Origin: Ciona intestinalis
Taxonomy: Eukaryota > Chordata > Ascidiacea > Phlebobranchia > Cionidae
DNA length: 64,000 nucleotides
Reading direction: 5' to 3'
NCBI RefSeq assembly: GCF_000224145.3
Contig: NC_020177.2
Location: 3,117,649 to 3,181,648 of the forward strand
The notes below the pieces were generated by a model. That model saw only the letters and a program-made list of their open reading frames with translations, ran no database searches and was not told where the DNA came from. Of this stretch, positions 20,521-33,900 are shown piece after piece. Each line of letters opens with the position of its first letter. The first letter of the stretch is position 1. The position numbers and the translations under genes were made by a program.

Positions 20521-21125
20521 CTCTACCGGGACGTAAGTTACTTAATATCAGAATTTATTATGCATCATCAGATGTTATAGTTAAAGTATCGAGATAAAAA
20601 CATATGAGGAGAGATTAGAAAAGTAATTTTAGTACGATTCATGACATTACGTAAAAGCCAAATGCTTACTGATGAGTTAACAATTTTACAATTTAGTACT
20701 CTGTCTACGCATACGAAACGTTGACATATACAGTTGTTTTTTTTAAATAAGTAGTACATTAAACACTTACACACTGAAGGTTTAAATGGTTTGGAACATA
20801 GAATGTAACAGTACTAGCAAATCATAACATAAAAAGGTAAATTAGTTGAAAAACGGCATGTTTACTAATATTGTAGTACTTCTGTTACTAGGCATAATGT
20901 CTTGCCAAACGGCAGACGTAACATTGAAATAAAATTACTGTTATATTACAGAACAGCCTAAAAAGATTGGTTTTAATTTGAACAGATATTCGGATGCAAA
21001 AAAACATTTTTATACAAATCCAACAGAAAGGGTCATACACAATTGAACTTTACACTTGAATACGTGGTAATTTCCAATGAAAATTACATGTATTTCAGTT
21101 AAAAAAAAACACAGTAAATGTTAAA

Positions 21126-21131
21126 TTTATT
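21126..21131 (-). terminator. Likely polyadenylation signal of RTCB
   Basis: AATAAA on the minus strand ~115 nt past the RTCB stop codon, and the closest canonical signal I could see. Confidence 0.45.
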
Positions 21132-21246
21132 TAAGCAATACCACCACGCCAACTAACTCTTGATTACAACTTAGGAACTACAGCACTATCGGGGCTTATA
21201 ACTAAGGCCAACATTTTTCCCGACAAATGATAGCAAAAACGTGAAG

Positions 21247-24200
21247 TCAACCTTTAATAACAGCAATAGGACGTAAACGAACAGCCTTTTTGCTGATTCC
21301 AGCTGCTTGGCAAGTGTTAACAACTTCTGTTACATCTTTATAAGATTCTGGAGCCTATAAAATATTTAAACCAACTCAAATATAAAATAGGCAAAAAAAA
21401 CTTTATTTCGAATGGTACAGTATATAATATTAACTATAGCTGTATGGACAGATTTTGTTATAATTTAATAATGCTTAAAAATGTTGTTAGCTTATTACCT
21501 TATTTAAAAGCTTAAGCTTATGCTGTGTCACTTTGAAAGTACTGCAATACACTTTGGCTCTGCTTATTTGTATAAACACACAACAGCTGGTACAGGTATC
21601 ATGTGTTTAACAACTATAACTGTAACTGTATTTTCACAATGTCACCACAGATTTTACTGAAAATTTGATCCTAGTAAAGAATCCACCGCCTACATTATCT
21701 GACTGCAAAACGAAACAACTAAAACCAACAAATATAACCACTGAACTCGAACTACTAACCTCTCTAACCACTAATCCAGGACTACCAACTAACACTTTTC
21801 ACTAGCTTAACATGTAACAGACTGAAAAATTCTTCACTAGTGCTGAAAATTTAAACAGTGAAACACAAATGCTAAAAGGACCTAAAAGAGTTTAGGAACC
21901 CGAACCTCTAGTATTAATGAATAAAGAACCAGCAATCTTAAATCTTAATAATGGAATATCATGCACCTACCTCTTCCATTACAAGTTTAGGTGATGCAAC
22001 TCTGATTGAAATATTTTGATCTGTAAGTTTATCAAGGACTTCTTGAAAATCGAGTTTTCTTCGCGATTTTGCTCGAGATAATGCTCGGCCCTGTTATAGA
22101 ACTCTATTATGAGATATGTGATTGCATATGTGTCAAATGTAGGGTAAATGAATGAATGTAACTTATTTACCTTCACACGTCCATGAAACGACAGCCGTTA
22201 TAATAACACAGGTGTTTAGTTTCATGCACCTCATGTCAGCTTACAAGTTACCATGTGTGTAACTTTGTGGGTGATTATTTTGGGGAGATTTTTATTTTAC
22301 TAACAGGTTATGCAGTCCTGAAATTTTTATATTGCATAAATCAGTATGCAGTGCAATAAATAAGAAATGTACAGTTGTAATATATTATCAGCTTAATAAT
22401 GTCTTACCAGATAAAACATTATTTTTGCAATTAAGTAACATTTTACTACTATTTTACTACTATGCATTTACTTTATAGGAAATGCAAAATATTTACATGT
22501 GTACTGTACTTGTAACATCATTTTAAAGACACAAATTATACCACAGCACTTACTGCCCCATGACAAGTTGTTCCAAATGTTTGTTCCATTCCTTGTTCAG
22601 TGCCAGTTAATACATAGCTACACGTTCCCATGGTGCCCCCAATTAATACTGGCTGGCCTGTGAGCTGGGATACAAAATAAAAAATGAATAGACAAGTGTT
22701 AAAACTTATGATATCCAAACTGGGGTTAACATTTTTTAGGGGTCGCCGAGAGTATTTCAATTTTAAATAAAAAGCTATATCATAGCCTACTATTAACAGT
22801 AAACGGTTGCGGAAAATTTGGGGAAATTTTTTGTCACTTCATAAAGTTAAAAAAGACTAAAATGTTAAGTTCTCTAATCTTTACACTTAAAAAAAATACC
22901 TAAATAAGATTAAAAAATGAACATTTTTTACACTTTAATGAAAAGTAGTTAAATGAATTAAAAAACGACTAACTTTTAAATTTTAATAAAATAAAAATTG
23001 AGCAATTTTTACACTTTAAAAAAAATACTTAAAAAAATAACAAAATGACAATTTTTTACACTTAAATAAAAAAAAACCTAATTAAATTAAAAAATGAGGC
23101 AGTTACTTGATAATCCACAGGGATGAGAGGATGGTGAGGAGGAAATGCTCTCGTTGCCCCTTTCCTATGGACGAGAAGTCTCTTCTGCTTCCCATCTACC
23201 ATATGCTCCTCAATCTTAGCGATGTTGTGAGACACGTCATAGATCATTTGCATGTCTAGGTCGTCAGGAGAACATTTAAACACTTTTCCAAACGCCTGGA
23301 AATAAGAAAATAGTGTAAGGCTTAGGCAACATACCTAGGGTGGCAGGGTGGGCAGGTCTACCCCCGAATTTCATGCACTGGATTAATTGGTAAATATCAG
23401 TATCAGGAACCAATAAGCTGGATTTTCTTCACAGTACAGTGTGTTAAACTATCCTTGCATCATTTACCCTTGCATGGCGGGGCAAGGACAGTGCTTATAC
23501 CTTGGGTGTTCTGTTTTATACAATTCGTGCCCGCGAACAAGCTACCACTAATGTAACTTTGTGGGTGACTCTTTTTGAGGGAATTTTTTTAAGTTTATCT
23601 ATAGCTGACGATTCGGACAACTCATTTGTGACCACTGGATTGGAGCTATTGTTAAATACGCCCACAACGGTAGCAGCGTCAAGCCTTGAATCCGTAACCT
23701 CTAGTTTAGATGAAGGCACGATAACCATTGTGCCATATAGGCATAGTTATTGTACTAAAAAGTGAGACTGCAGATCTGTAGTAGCCTACTAACTTGTCTT
23801 GTGAGAAATGTCATAGAGCTTCTATTAACCCACGCGTAATTCCCCGCTGCGCACATTCCTTTCAAGTAATCTTGGCCTTCCTGTGAACCAATATGAGCGC
23901 ACGCCAATTGCCGATCGTTGACGATTATATTGTCGCGGTTCATTGCCTTTTCCATGGCAACCAATGCGTCTAGAAAAATTTATAAAAAAAATTCAAATTT
24001 TGTAAAATTTGTTATATATATATACACTTTTTTTAAATAGGTACACAAAATTTGTTATAGCTTGTGTCAGGTATACATTTCTGTAAAAAAATATTTAAAG
24101 TTAACAAGTATTAAAAAAGTTTTTACTATATTCTACCGGGCCATTGCTCTTGGTAAAACAATGTTGTATGTACATGTTCTATGTATAATAATGCAAAAAA

Positions 24201-27200
24201 AAACGATGTTACAAAAATAATTTTTGAACTTGTAGTTGTACGTAACTGTGTAAATAGGGAAAGTTCTACTTTTTTACCAGAAAACAAAAAATGTATTTAG
24301 CAGGCGCTGTGTTAAAGTGGTTTGCGCGGATGCCTGTAACCATTAGGTAATGGGTTCAAGGCTTGACGCTGCTACCATTGTGGGTGTATGTGTCCTTCGG
24401 CAAGACACTTTTTAGCAATTGCTTCAACCAAGTGGTCACTAATAGGTTGTCCAAATTATCAGCCATTTGAAAAAAAAATAATCACTCACAAAGTAACATA
24501 CATGGTAACCCTTAAGCTGGCATGAGGTGTATAAAACAGAACACCCGTGTTATAACGACTGCTATTTTCCGGCCATGCAGGATAAAGTTAGTTACATTTT
24601 ACCAATTTGAAAAAATTGGAATTTTTTTAAACAAACTTCAACTTGCCTGTAGCAACTTGGTGACCAAGTCCTCTGCTGCCACAATGTATCATCACACATA
24701 CTTGACCTTTGTATTCCAAACCCATCTTATTTGCTGCGTATTTATCAAATATTTCATCCACCACTTGAATCTCAGCGTAATGGTTTCCAGCACCCAGGGT
24801 GCCAAGCTGTAAGAAGGGTGGTAAAAAAATTAAAGAAAATTTAAATAAAAAGAAATAAATGCAAAAAATAAATAAAATGCAAAAAAAAGAATTAAATGTA
24901 AAAGGGAAAAGTTGGTCCCTTTATCTAGCCAACACATTGAAGTCATACATAGTGGCTCAGCCAGAAAAAAATTAAGGTAAAATTTTAATTAAAAAAGTTT
25001 TTTTTAAGGGGAGGTTGTGACCCTCGAAAAACCCCGGCTGCGCTTCTGCTCAGCCAGAAAAAAATTAAGGTAAAATTTTAATTAAAAAAGTTTTTTTTAA
25101 GGGGAGGTTGTGACCCTCGAAAAACCCCGGCTGCGCTTCTGATCATTTAATTGATGATATCCACCTGTGGAAGTCCTCTTTTCTTTGCTCTCGCGGACAC
25201 TTTACTTGGCTCAGCTTGCAACATCCTTCCGTATTCCTCGCAATGCTCTTTGTCCTCCGCCCACGCATATCCTTCTCGCAACGACCAGTCCATACCCATC
25301 TCTAAAGCTTCTTCTAAATCCCTGAAAAATTAGTTTTACTTTTATTTTATTCTATTTAACGTGGGTGAGGTCCTTGTCTTTAAGATATAGGCCAAAGAAT
25401 GTGAATCGCTTTATCCTTTAATGGTGTGAAAACGACAGTTGGTATATCATGAGTGTTCTGAAACATAATATATAATAACTAGAAAACTTTTGAAAAATTA
25501 GACCTGCACAAAAAAAGATGTCATTTTACTTTGGGGTTTGGTCTCTAAATGTTCAAATTTAGAATAAGTCTTACTTTGCGCCCATGGAAATGACAGTATG
25601 ACATCTTAGATTAACTGAAAAAACTTTTGATTAAAAATTGTCGTATTACTTTTTGGGCTTTAGTTCTTGATATACAAGAATAAGTCTTACTTTGCCCCCA
25701 TAGGAATGACACCTTTAGATCCAACACCAACAGGAATATGATCAAATAATGACTGGCAGAGGATTTCTTTCACAGGGTTCACATCAGTTTCGCTCAAATT
25801 AGTTCTTAAAAGTCGTACACCACAATTGATGTCAAAACCTATGAAAAGAAACATATAAAAATAAAATTTTGAAACATGAAATTGATGTTTACGTTTGTTC
25901 TATTCTATGTGGGTGAGGTCCTTCAGGGACCTGCGCCAGATGTGACCCATTACCTTAACAATCAGGCTAAGAATGCACATTACAGAATAATTAGGTATTC
26001 TAGGATATCCTAGAATACTTTATTTCGAATCTAGAATTCCGAATCTAGAATTTCGAATCTTTTTATATTTATAGGAAAAAATAACTTTACCCACAAAAGT
26101 CAGTTTATTGACTCTTTCATAGCAGCGTTGTTGGATCATGAGCTGTAAAATGATAAAAAATTGTACTATTGGGTAGTTTTTGCGTCATGAAACGTATAGC
26201 AGGCTATGAAAAGACGTTACGAAACGTTTACTCTCGAAAGTCCCACAAACACAAAAATATTTTTTTTCAAAATTAATAAGTTTCAAAAATTGTTAATATA
26301 GTATATGAGATGACGTGTGATTAAGTCATTAAACAAAATACCGAATCCCGTAATTAGATTCAAATACAAAAGAATTCGAATCTCACGGATTGAAATTCTG
26401 TAATGTGCATCCCTAAATCAGGCTTAACCAGAGCAATGACAATGATGTATGTATAAGTCTAATATAGCTTTTGCCAAAACATATAACGATAACCCTGAAT
26501 GGAATAGATGGTCAAAAATGTTGTCTTATATTCATAAAAAATGGCATGTTCTGTTTCATACACCTCATACCAGTTAACGAGTTACCACGTATGTAACTTT
26601 GTAAGTGTGGTAATTTTGTATGGCTGACAAATACTTTTGTCTAGATATTGGTCCTATTTTTTTTATAAATTATCTAACACTGTTGGCATTAAGACCTACC
26701 TACTCCACCAGGTGAAATAATAGCTTGAGGGTCATCCATGTCAAATGCCGCCATGTTTCCGATAGCGAAACCATAACCTGAGTGGATGTCAGGCAGACCA
26801 ATGGAGCTCTAAAAAGTTTTAAAAAAACAATAAAGAAAATATAAGTAAAAGTTGAAGTGAAAATTAAAAATAAAATCCTGACAGATTTCATCTTGCTATT
26901 AGTATTGGCTGTCTATAAGAACAAGCAGAACCAAAGTATATTGCACTGGCCATTCAATAATGAGGTACCAATAAATGTATGACAGCTATGGCATATAGGT
27001 GTAACTGTATTTCTCTCTTCACCACAGATTTTTAGTAAAACTTTAAAACTGCGACATCTATACTAAGTGGAAGTGGTGCAGCCAGGTAAGTTTTCGGTTA
27101 TCAAGCGAAAAGCCCCCAACTAAAAACGTTTTTTAACCACTTCACTTATTTCTGGCTGTGCGACTGTCTATGCCAATACATTATCATAAATTTTCTTACT

Positions 27201-27530
27201 ATATGTCAATTTTTACCTTAACAATACCAGGCAGGGCAGCAACGTTAGCAATCTGTTTTACTCCTGGTAAAAATCCACCCGTGGAACCCTGGCACGAATG
27301 ACGAAGCTCTTCCAACATTAAATTCTCGAGATGTTTGTTTACGAAAAACTCTCCTTCAACCTGGAAAGGAATTTTTTTTAAATAATTGGAAATCCATAGG
27401 CCGGTACTATCTGCAGGATTTGATTTAAAAAACTAACCTTCATGTTCGGCACAAAACCTTTGGCAATTTTCCAGCTGTATGGAGTTTGGCGGTGCAAGAA
27501 CTCCATTTCTTCATCAAATGTTCGTGGCAT
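21247..27530 (-). CDS. RTCB: RNA-splicing ligase RtcB homologue (504 aa)
   Basis: Catalytic subunit of the metazoan tRNA ligase complex, which joins 2',3'-cyclic phosphate and 5'-OH RNA ends in tRNA splicing and XBP1 processing. Eleven exons join in phase: 27438-27530 (start [12 protein letters not shown]), 27217-27360, 26700-26808 (PDIHSGYGF), 25691-25838 (GFDINCGVR, metal-binding Cys/Asp region), 25165-25321, 24647-24806 (GNHYAE and HCGSRG, metal and catalytic region), 23794-23969, 23107-23295, 22554-22664, 21971-22090 and 21247-21354 (end [10 protein letters not shown]). That is 505 codons with stop, the same size as other animal RTCBs. The GMP-accepting histidine lies in HGAGRALSR, split across the exon 9/10 junction. 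The intron after exon 6 has a GC donor (gcaagt). Introns carry SINEs and a 93-bp direct repeat. The gene is divergent to the FYVE gene. Confidence 0.97.
21665..21850. mobile_element. C-rich palindromic repeat element, diverged
   Basis: Ends resemble tagtaaagaatccaccgcc and aaattcttcactagtgctga around ctaacc-like units. It lies in the last RTCB intron. Confidence 0.55.
22143..22300 (-). mobile_element. SINE tail, reverse orientation
   Basis: ttacccttcacacgtccatg, cgttataataacacaggtgt and the gtaactttgtgggtgatt segment, in an RTCB intron just upstream of exon 10. Confidence 0.7.
23455..23747 (-). mobile_element. Full-length composite SINE, reverse orientation
   Basis: Reads as the reverse complement of a tRNA-like head (right end, agccttgaatccgtaacctc as B-box side), then the ccactggattggagc body and the accttgggtgttctgttt tail. 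It occupies RTCB intron 7. Confidence 0.8.
24300..24600 (+). mobile_element. Full-length composite SINE
   Basis: Head ggcgctgtgttaaagtggtt (A-box side) and gggttcaaggcttgacgctg (B-box side), body with ggcaagacactt and ccaagtggtcactaat, A-rich link, tail tataaaacagaacacccgtg to the end. It is the best complete copy in the window and lies in the GC-AG intron of RTCB. Confidence 0.85.
24955..25141. repeat. 93-bp direct tandem repeat (two copies)
   Basis: Two perfect or near-perfect consecutive copies of a unit running from ctcagccagaaaaaaattaa to ccccggctgcgcttctg. Related G-rich segments (gggtcgcgaccctct) occur near 57455 and 63775, so the unit comes from a dispersed repeat. It is in an RTCB intron. 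Confidence 0.9.
26535..26640 (-). mobile_element. SINE tail, reverse orientation
   Basis: catgttctgtttcatacacc and ccacgtatgtaactttgtaa, truncated, in RTCB intron 3. Confidence 0.65.
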
Positions 27531-27983
27531 CTTATTTGATGTTAAATTCGCTTGTTATGGGATAGAACTACGAGTACGACGCTGTGTGGACGATCAAATG
27601 AAATTAGATACCGCCCGCTTGATTTAAAGGCCACGAACAATTGTAGTAAGACTGGTGCAACTGTAAACATTGTGATTACACCACCACATGTAAGGGACCA
27701 TATAAAAGGGGCGGTCCGCCATGTTTGGTCTATATTTGCTGTCGTTTTGGTGCTGCAAAATGTATAAATAAAATTTAACTTTATGATTTTGTATAACAAT
27801 ACTTGTTATTAATGATAAACAAATTATATATATACATTTTGCAATAAACCTAACGAAATACATTCTGTCAAAAACATGTTCTCAACTAATTTTTAATCAT
27901 TTTTTCTGGGACTTCCCCGTTAGCAAGGGGATAGTTTTTCCTTTTTATAGCCTTGTTGTTGGTTGGCATAGACTTGAATAAAA
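27531..27983. promoter_or_regulatory. Divergent promoter region between RTCB and the FYVE gene
   Basis: The two start codons are 453 bp apart and point away from each other. The stretch holds a TATA-like tataaaag next to a GC-box-like ggggcggtcc on the + strand near 27699-27715, about 270 bp before the FYVE-gene start. No repeats were seen in it, unlike the surrounding introns. Promoter role is inferred from position. Confidence 0.55.
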
Positions 27984-30900
27984 ATGTTAAGGATTGAATC
28001 TTCTGATGTTATTCCTGCACGCATTGATAGCTCTAATCAAGACGCATTTCAGGGACGTAACTTTACCCTGGTGAAACCGAGGTAATACTCTTATGTTAGT
28101 ACATTATATAGCGTGCAAATACTGGTAATAAAAAGTTAGCTAATTCCTAATTCAGTTCCTCTGATGTCAAGTGTTATTAAATATATCTCCCTTTTAACAG
28201 TTACATTATTTTGGTGCTAGTGATGGATCTTTCCCACAACATTATTTGCTAACCACTAAACCCCTATAACCACTAACCCCAACTAACCATTAACCCCTAA
28301 CCACCAACCTGTAACACTTTTCACCAGCCTATTGTGCTATCTACCGGAGGATTCTTCACTGCTGCCAATTTACCTTCCCTTTTACAGTTACACTATTTTT
28401 TCCTTTTATTCACAGCATGTTTTAATGACTGTCATTTTGCTGTTGATTCTCTTCTCTTTATTCTTTAAAAAATATGATCTTCACTTTTGTTTTTTAATAG
28501 ATAAATACAAATTTATGTTATTTTTCCGCACAGATGGGTTGATGATAGCCAAGCAAGTTCTTGCAAGTTGTGTCATAACAAGTTCAATCAAATCAGAAGA
28601 CGCCATCATTGCAGGTATATTTAAAGGAGCTATTGTTTTTGAATATGCCAAATGTGGCCTAAATCCTAAGTCCTCACCTATATATAGAAATGTAATTATT
28701 TTACTTTAAATGTGAATTATCAAATATATATATGTTTTACAACTTTATTTATATTTCTGTTGCTCAACCACCTTTAGCTTATTATAGTACTGTGTGGTAA
28801 GATGGAACTTACAAACAAATAACAACGGTCTATGGGAGTCACGAGGATACAGTTTTATAATACTTTGAATGCTTTTTTGTTTACTACAATATGGGATGAG
28901 AAATTCTAATGAAAAAGTGTCCCATTTTCCCCTACCCTACTATATTACCAACTACGTAAGATTTTAACATGTTCAGGTCCTGTGGTCTTGTCTTATGCAA
29001 CAAATGTTGTTCTGAGAAGCTACCACTTCCACAGTTTGGATCCCAATTAGCTGACCGTGTGTGTTCTGCATGTTTTCCAATAGCATCATGTGTTACTATG
29101 TCTTATTCACCGCAGCAGGTAAGAATTTATAAAAAAAAATTATGGCAGAGTACAAATATTAAAAAAAAGTTATATATATTTCTAAAATTTAACAGCAGAA
29201 TACAAAAATTTTACTTACAGTATTATCACATACGCCTTTTACAAATGCAGGAATAGTTTGAGCTGAGGTGTTGCATCAGTAATAGCTAAATCATTGGTTA
29301 TTTAACACTATTGCCGTAACCATAGACCAGAGAAATAAAGTAAAACTAAGCTAATGAATATTGGTATATATTATTTCTGGGTTTAGGGCTGTATACTTCT
29401 AGTTTTAGTGCCAGACCTAGCACTTTTGCAAATTTAATGTTTTTATTGTGTTTTTTTTAAGCTGAAAATCAGACAACGCTGTTAAAGTTTTACATTTACA
29501 AAGTTACTTCAAACCTTTTTTCATAAAATTGACTAATAAAATAACTTTTGCCTGAATTTTTGTTCTTTACAGATTACCTGATAATTATATATTTATTTAT
29601 TTTTTGAGGAATTTCGACTCCAAGCAGCGCTCTCTCTTTCCACCTTGTGTCGGGACAAACCAGCACCAGTTGTGGCTCTAGGTGGCGCTCACATGCTCGT
29701 CAACTTAGCAAAGTTAACTCAGCATTCGAATGTAGATATAATGGTATGTAATTATGTATATCACATCTTGCACAGTAGTTAGCAAGTATGCCTAAAACCT
29801 AGAGGTTATTGGCAAGGCTAGTCACTACTACTATTTCAGCCCTACATGTATTTTAGCATTATAAATGTATGAATGAATGTAGCTTCTATAAATGTAAAAA
29901 TATATGTAATTTATTAACCCTTGTGTGCCGTGGCAACAACAGTCTTTATAACACGGTTGTTCTGTCTCATACAGTGCCAAAGATGTATTGGAAAATAGTT
30001 TGGACCAGTAGTTCTAAAAACTTTTTTCTTTTAGTAGGCTATGAGAACTTTAGCAGAGAAAAATCAGTTAACCATTTTTTCCCAGGAGTATTTTGTTATA
30101 AATGCATAAACACAGACAATTTTTACTAAATATCGCAATAAAAGCAAAATGCAAAAAATGATAACAATAAAATATTTATTGTTATTTCTGACAGTATTTT
30201 TATTTTTCTAGGTTCATATATCATCTGCCATACACACACTACTAATGCATACTGACTTGGTGGAATGGTTTGTTTCTATTGGTGTTTTAAATGCCCTCTC
30301 TGTAATGCTGGGTGTACCTTCCTCTGCTGTTGCATTGAAACAGTACACTGTACTAACAGAGAGTCTAAACTCACTGAGAACCATCGCAAAGGCAAATGAT
30401 TCACTTAAATTGAAAGGTGCATTAAGTAAACAAATAATTTTTTTTTCCCTTGGTCTTAATAACGAAGATCGAAAAAATTTACTGAAGTGAAAATACCTTA
30501 ACTTATCTTAAGTATTTTTTCTAAATATCCAATGTCCAATAAATTCAGTTATAAAGAGTAGATCACAATCACACAGAACAAATACTACAAAAATATGTAC
30601 TTCAATTTAACCTATGTGTTTATTCACATATTGTAAAAAAAAACATAAAAAAATCCTCTTTTACTTATAGTTGCAGAAAATGCCTGTTTGTCTGCATCCC
30701 TACAGCTCTGCTCGCGGCAGGACCCCAGCATTTCATTAGTTGCTGCAACAGTTGTATCACTGATTGCGCAATACCAACCAACCCATGGCCACATCTTAGC
30801 AGTTCCAAACGTCCTGCGAACCATTATACTGAAGATTTCAAACTCAGAAGAGGAACAGGTGAATTTTATAACCCAAATTATGGTGAAAAAAATAGTGATA

Positions 30901-33900
30901 TGTATATAAGCCTATGTGTTACACATTCAGCATGAGTTTATACCATGTTATCAGTCTTGACAGATTTTTTTAACCTTGTGCAGATTACAGAGCAAATGCT
31001 AAAAATATTGGAAGTTTTGTCTAAAGGAAATGATGAAATAAAGCACAGGTAATTAGGGGTTTATTTTTATTAATAAATGTAACTTATTTATTCTGGCCTA
31101 ATGGGACAACTTTTTTTAATAAATGTATATTCATTTAAACAACCCCTAAATGACCACTGTGTTGGAGCATTTGCAGTAAGAGTCTTGCCCAAGAATATGT
31201 GAGCTAACCATTGTGCCCAAAATGTCATACTATTGTAAAATTGTATTTTTTTTGGTTAAAAGTATTTATATTTATTACATGCACCTTAAGGGAGGGTTTT
31301 ACTTGACTTTTTAGTGCTGTGGCAATGTTGGTTAGCGTGTCTGCCTCAAACCCAGAGGTAATGGGTTCAAGGCTCTTCGCTGCTATTATTGTGGGCGTTG
31401 TTGTGGGTGCCTTTGACAAGACACTTAAACTGAAATTGCTTCAACCCAGTGGTCACAAACGGGTTGTCTATATTGTCAGCAATCAGTCATAAAAACTACA
31501 TATATCTATATTAAAACTTATTTTGTTGCTGAAATAGCATTACATCAGAGGATGCTGCATGTGGAAGCCTGCTGGCTAAAGTGTTTCAAACGAACCCGAA
31601 AAATCTTCAAATTTATGTGAACACAGCTAGCACTGTGGGGAATCTTGCAACAAACAGTATTGACCAGGTTGGTAGTGTAATTTGTAGTATTGACAATGTT
31701 GGCAGTATTGAAAGTGTTAGCAGTAAAGTGGTAGTATTGACAAGAGTGATAGTTCAGTACAATTATTAGTATTGACCATGTTGGCAGTGCAGTGGCAGTA
31801 TTGACACTGTTCAAAGTGCAGTTGGTAGTATTGACAAGGTTGGCAGTGCAATTATTAGTATTGACCATGTTGGCAGTGCAATTATTAGTATTGAAAGTGT
31901 TAGCAGTGCAATTGGTAATATTGGCAGAGTTACAGGTGGTATTGACTAAATTTATAATTTTTTTGTTCATTCAAATAAATGTAAATATGCTTTTAACTGT
32001 AAGCAAGTTTCAACAACTGTTGTTTTGTTGCTATATTATGTCTTTTCTTTTACCTTTTTTAATTTTCTTAATCTAAGAGACAAATAAAGTTTTTATTGTT
32101 TTCATTCCTAATTTTATAGGTGTTGCTACAATCTAGCTTTAATGCAGTACTGAGTGCATTGAACAGAAGTTTTCCTAACTATGTAACTTATGAGCTTATC
32201 AGAGCTGCTGCAAATTTTGCTTATCATCGATGCAACTCACAATTTCTGGTTTGTACCGGCTGATACTGGAATATGAAATATTTTGTTTATATATAGTTTT
32301 TACAGAATACAGAGTATGTATGTATGAGTACTTATAAATGAATGTAATTTACTTTATCTTTGCGTGGCTGGAAAAGCTGATAGATGTTTTGCCAAATGAT
32401 GCATATGCCCACATCGGTGGCAGTGATGAGCCTTCAACTCCTAACCCTTGGGTTAGAGGCAGGCTTGTTAACCACTGTGTCACAGTGACAGATTTTGTAT
32501 TACAAAACTCTTAACAATGTAGTATTACTATATACCCTCACAATTTGTGCGCATGTTCCAAAGCATGTTTACACATACTGTACAACAGCTAAAATGTTAC
32601 AAATTACAATAATTTTTGGTCAGGTAATTAATGCTCCAACCCAGTGGTCATTAATGGGTTGTCTAAATTATTAACCTCACAAAAAAATCCCCCAAAATAT
32701 AATCACCCACAAAGTAACATACTTGGCGACTCATAAGCTAGCACTAGGTGTATAAACCAGAACACCTGTGTTCTAATGACTGTCGTTTTTTGCCCACGCG
32801 AGAATAAAGTAAGTTACATTCATTCATTCAATTTGAAATTATTTAAAAAGATTCATTTTTTGTATTATTTTAAATCTGTAAATTTCAGATCCAAAACTTC
32901 AGTACTGTTGTAAAGTTGTTAAACCATAGCAATGCCTCGATACAAAATGAAACTTTTCGTTGTCTGTTTAACTTGTTTTCAAACCGAAGCATGGACACCA
33001 TCCAGTTATTAAGCAGGTACAGTTTGACATATAGATTTAGTTGGTTTTAACATCTTAAAATAAATTTAAAGTATATATATATACTTAATGTTTGGTGTAA
33101 ATTAGCGAAAATTTTATGTATTTCTTGTAATTTGAAAATGAAATTAACCTAAGCAAGAAGAGAATGAAATTAGCCAAAAAACAATTGCCTTTAAAACTAA
33201 CTTTTAATAAAAAAACTTATTTTTAAAAATTTATTAATAAAAAAATGTGACCGTTTTAACAATAATGTGTACAGCTAATATTTTCCTTTAAAATTGTCAG
33301 TTAATAGTTTAAACAATTTTTTCCAAAATACGCCAATTTCACTAACAATAAAATAGTCTTTTTCCAATATTCAAATACATTTTGCTTAATACAAGAACCC
33401 ACCCATAGAAATGGGGTGGAAAGTTTTCTTACCAGATTTTCTGAGCAAAGCGCTTTAATGGAAAACACCAAGAATTTTCTGAACTCCACAAAGTCCAACT
33501 ATGCATAGAGGAATGGTAGTCTGTACAAAATATTTCCTAATTTGTTTTTATCATAATAATTTAGTATTACAAACGCAATTTTAAATCAATGTGGCAATTT
33601 TATTTGATATTTTTTTAAATTGTAGGGTGGGAAAAGATGGGACACCTTTTTGTTCTATTTTCTCGCCTCATTTGATAGTAAACAAAGAATATTCAGAGAA
33701 TCATTAAACCGTATCCTCACGGCTCCCATAAACTGTTGTTAAATGTTTGAACCACGATCCAGATATTTGTATATTATGTGATTCAGGTGTCCCATTTCCC
33801 CCCCCAGTACTATACTAACAGTAGCAAAAGACTAACAGTTTTTGTGCAATGTTTTTACAATTTTTTTCCAGTGCAATATAGTGTTTTTTAAATAAATGTG

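Noticed and set aside
31545-32076. Asn/Thr-rich reverse frame and Val/Leu-rich forward frame
   Set aside because: Both are translations of the ~30-bp minisatellite.
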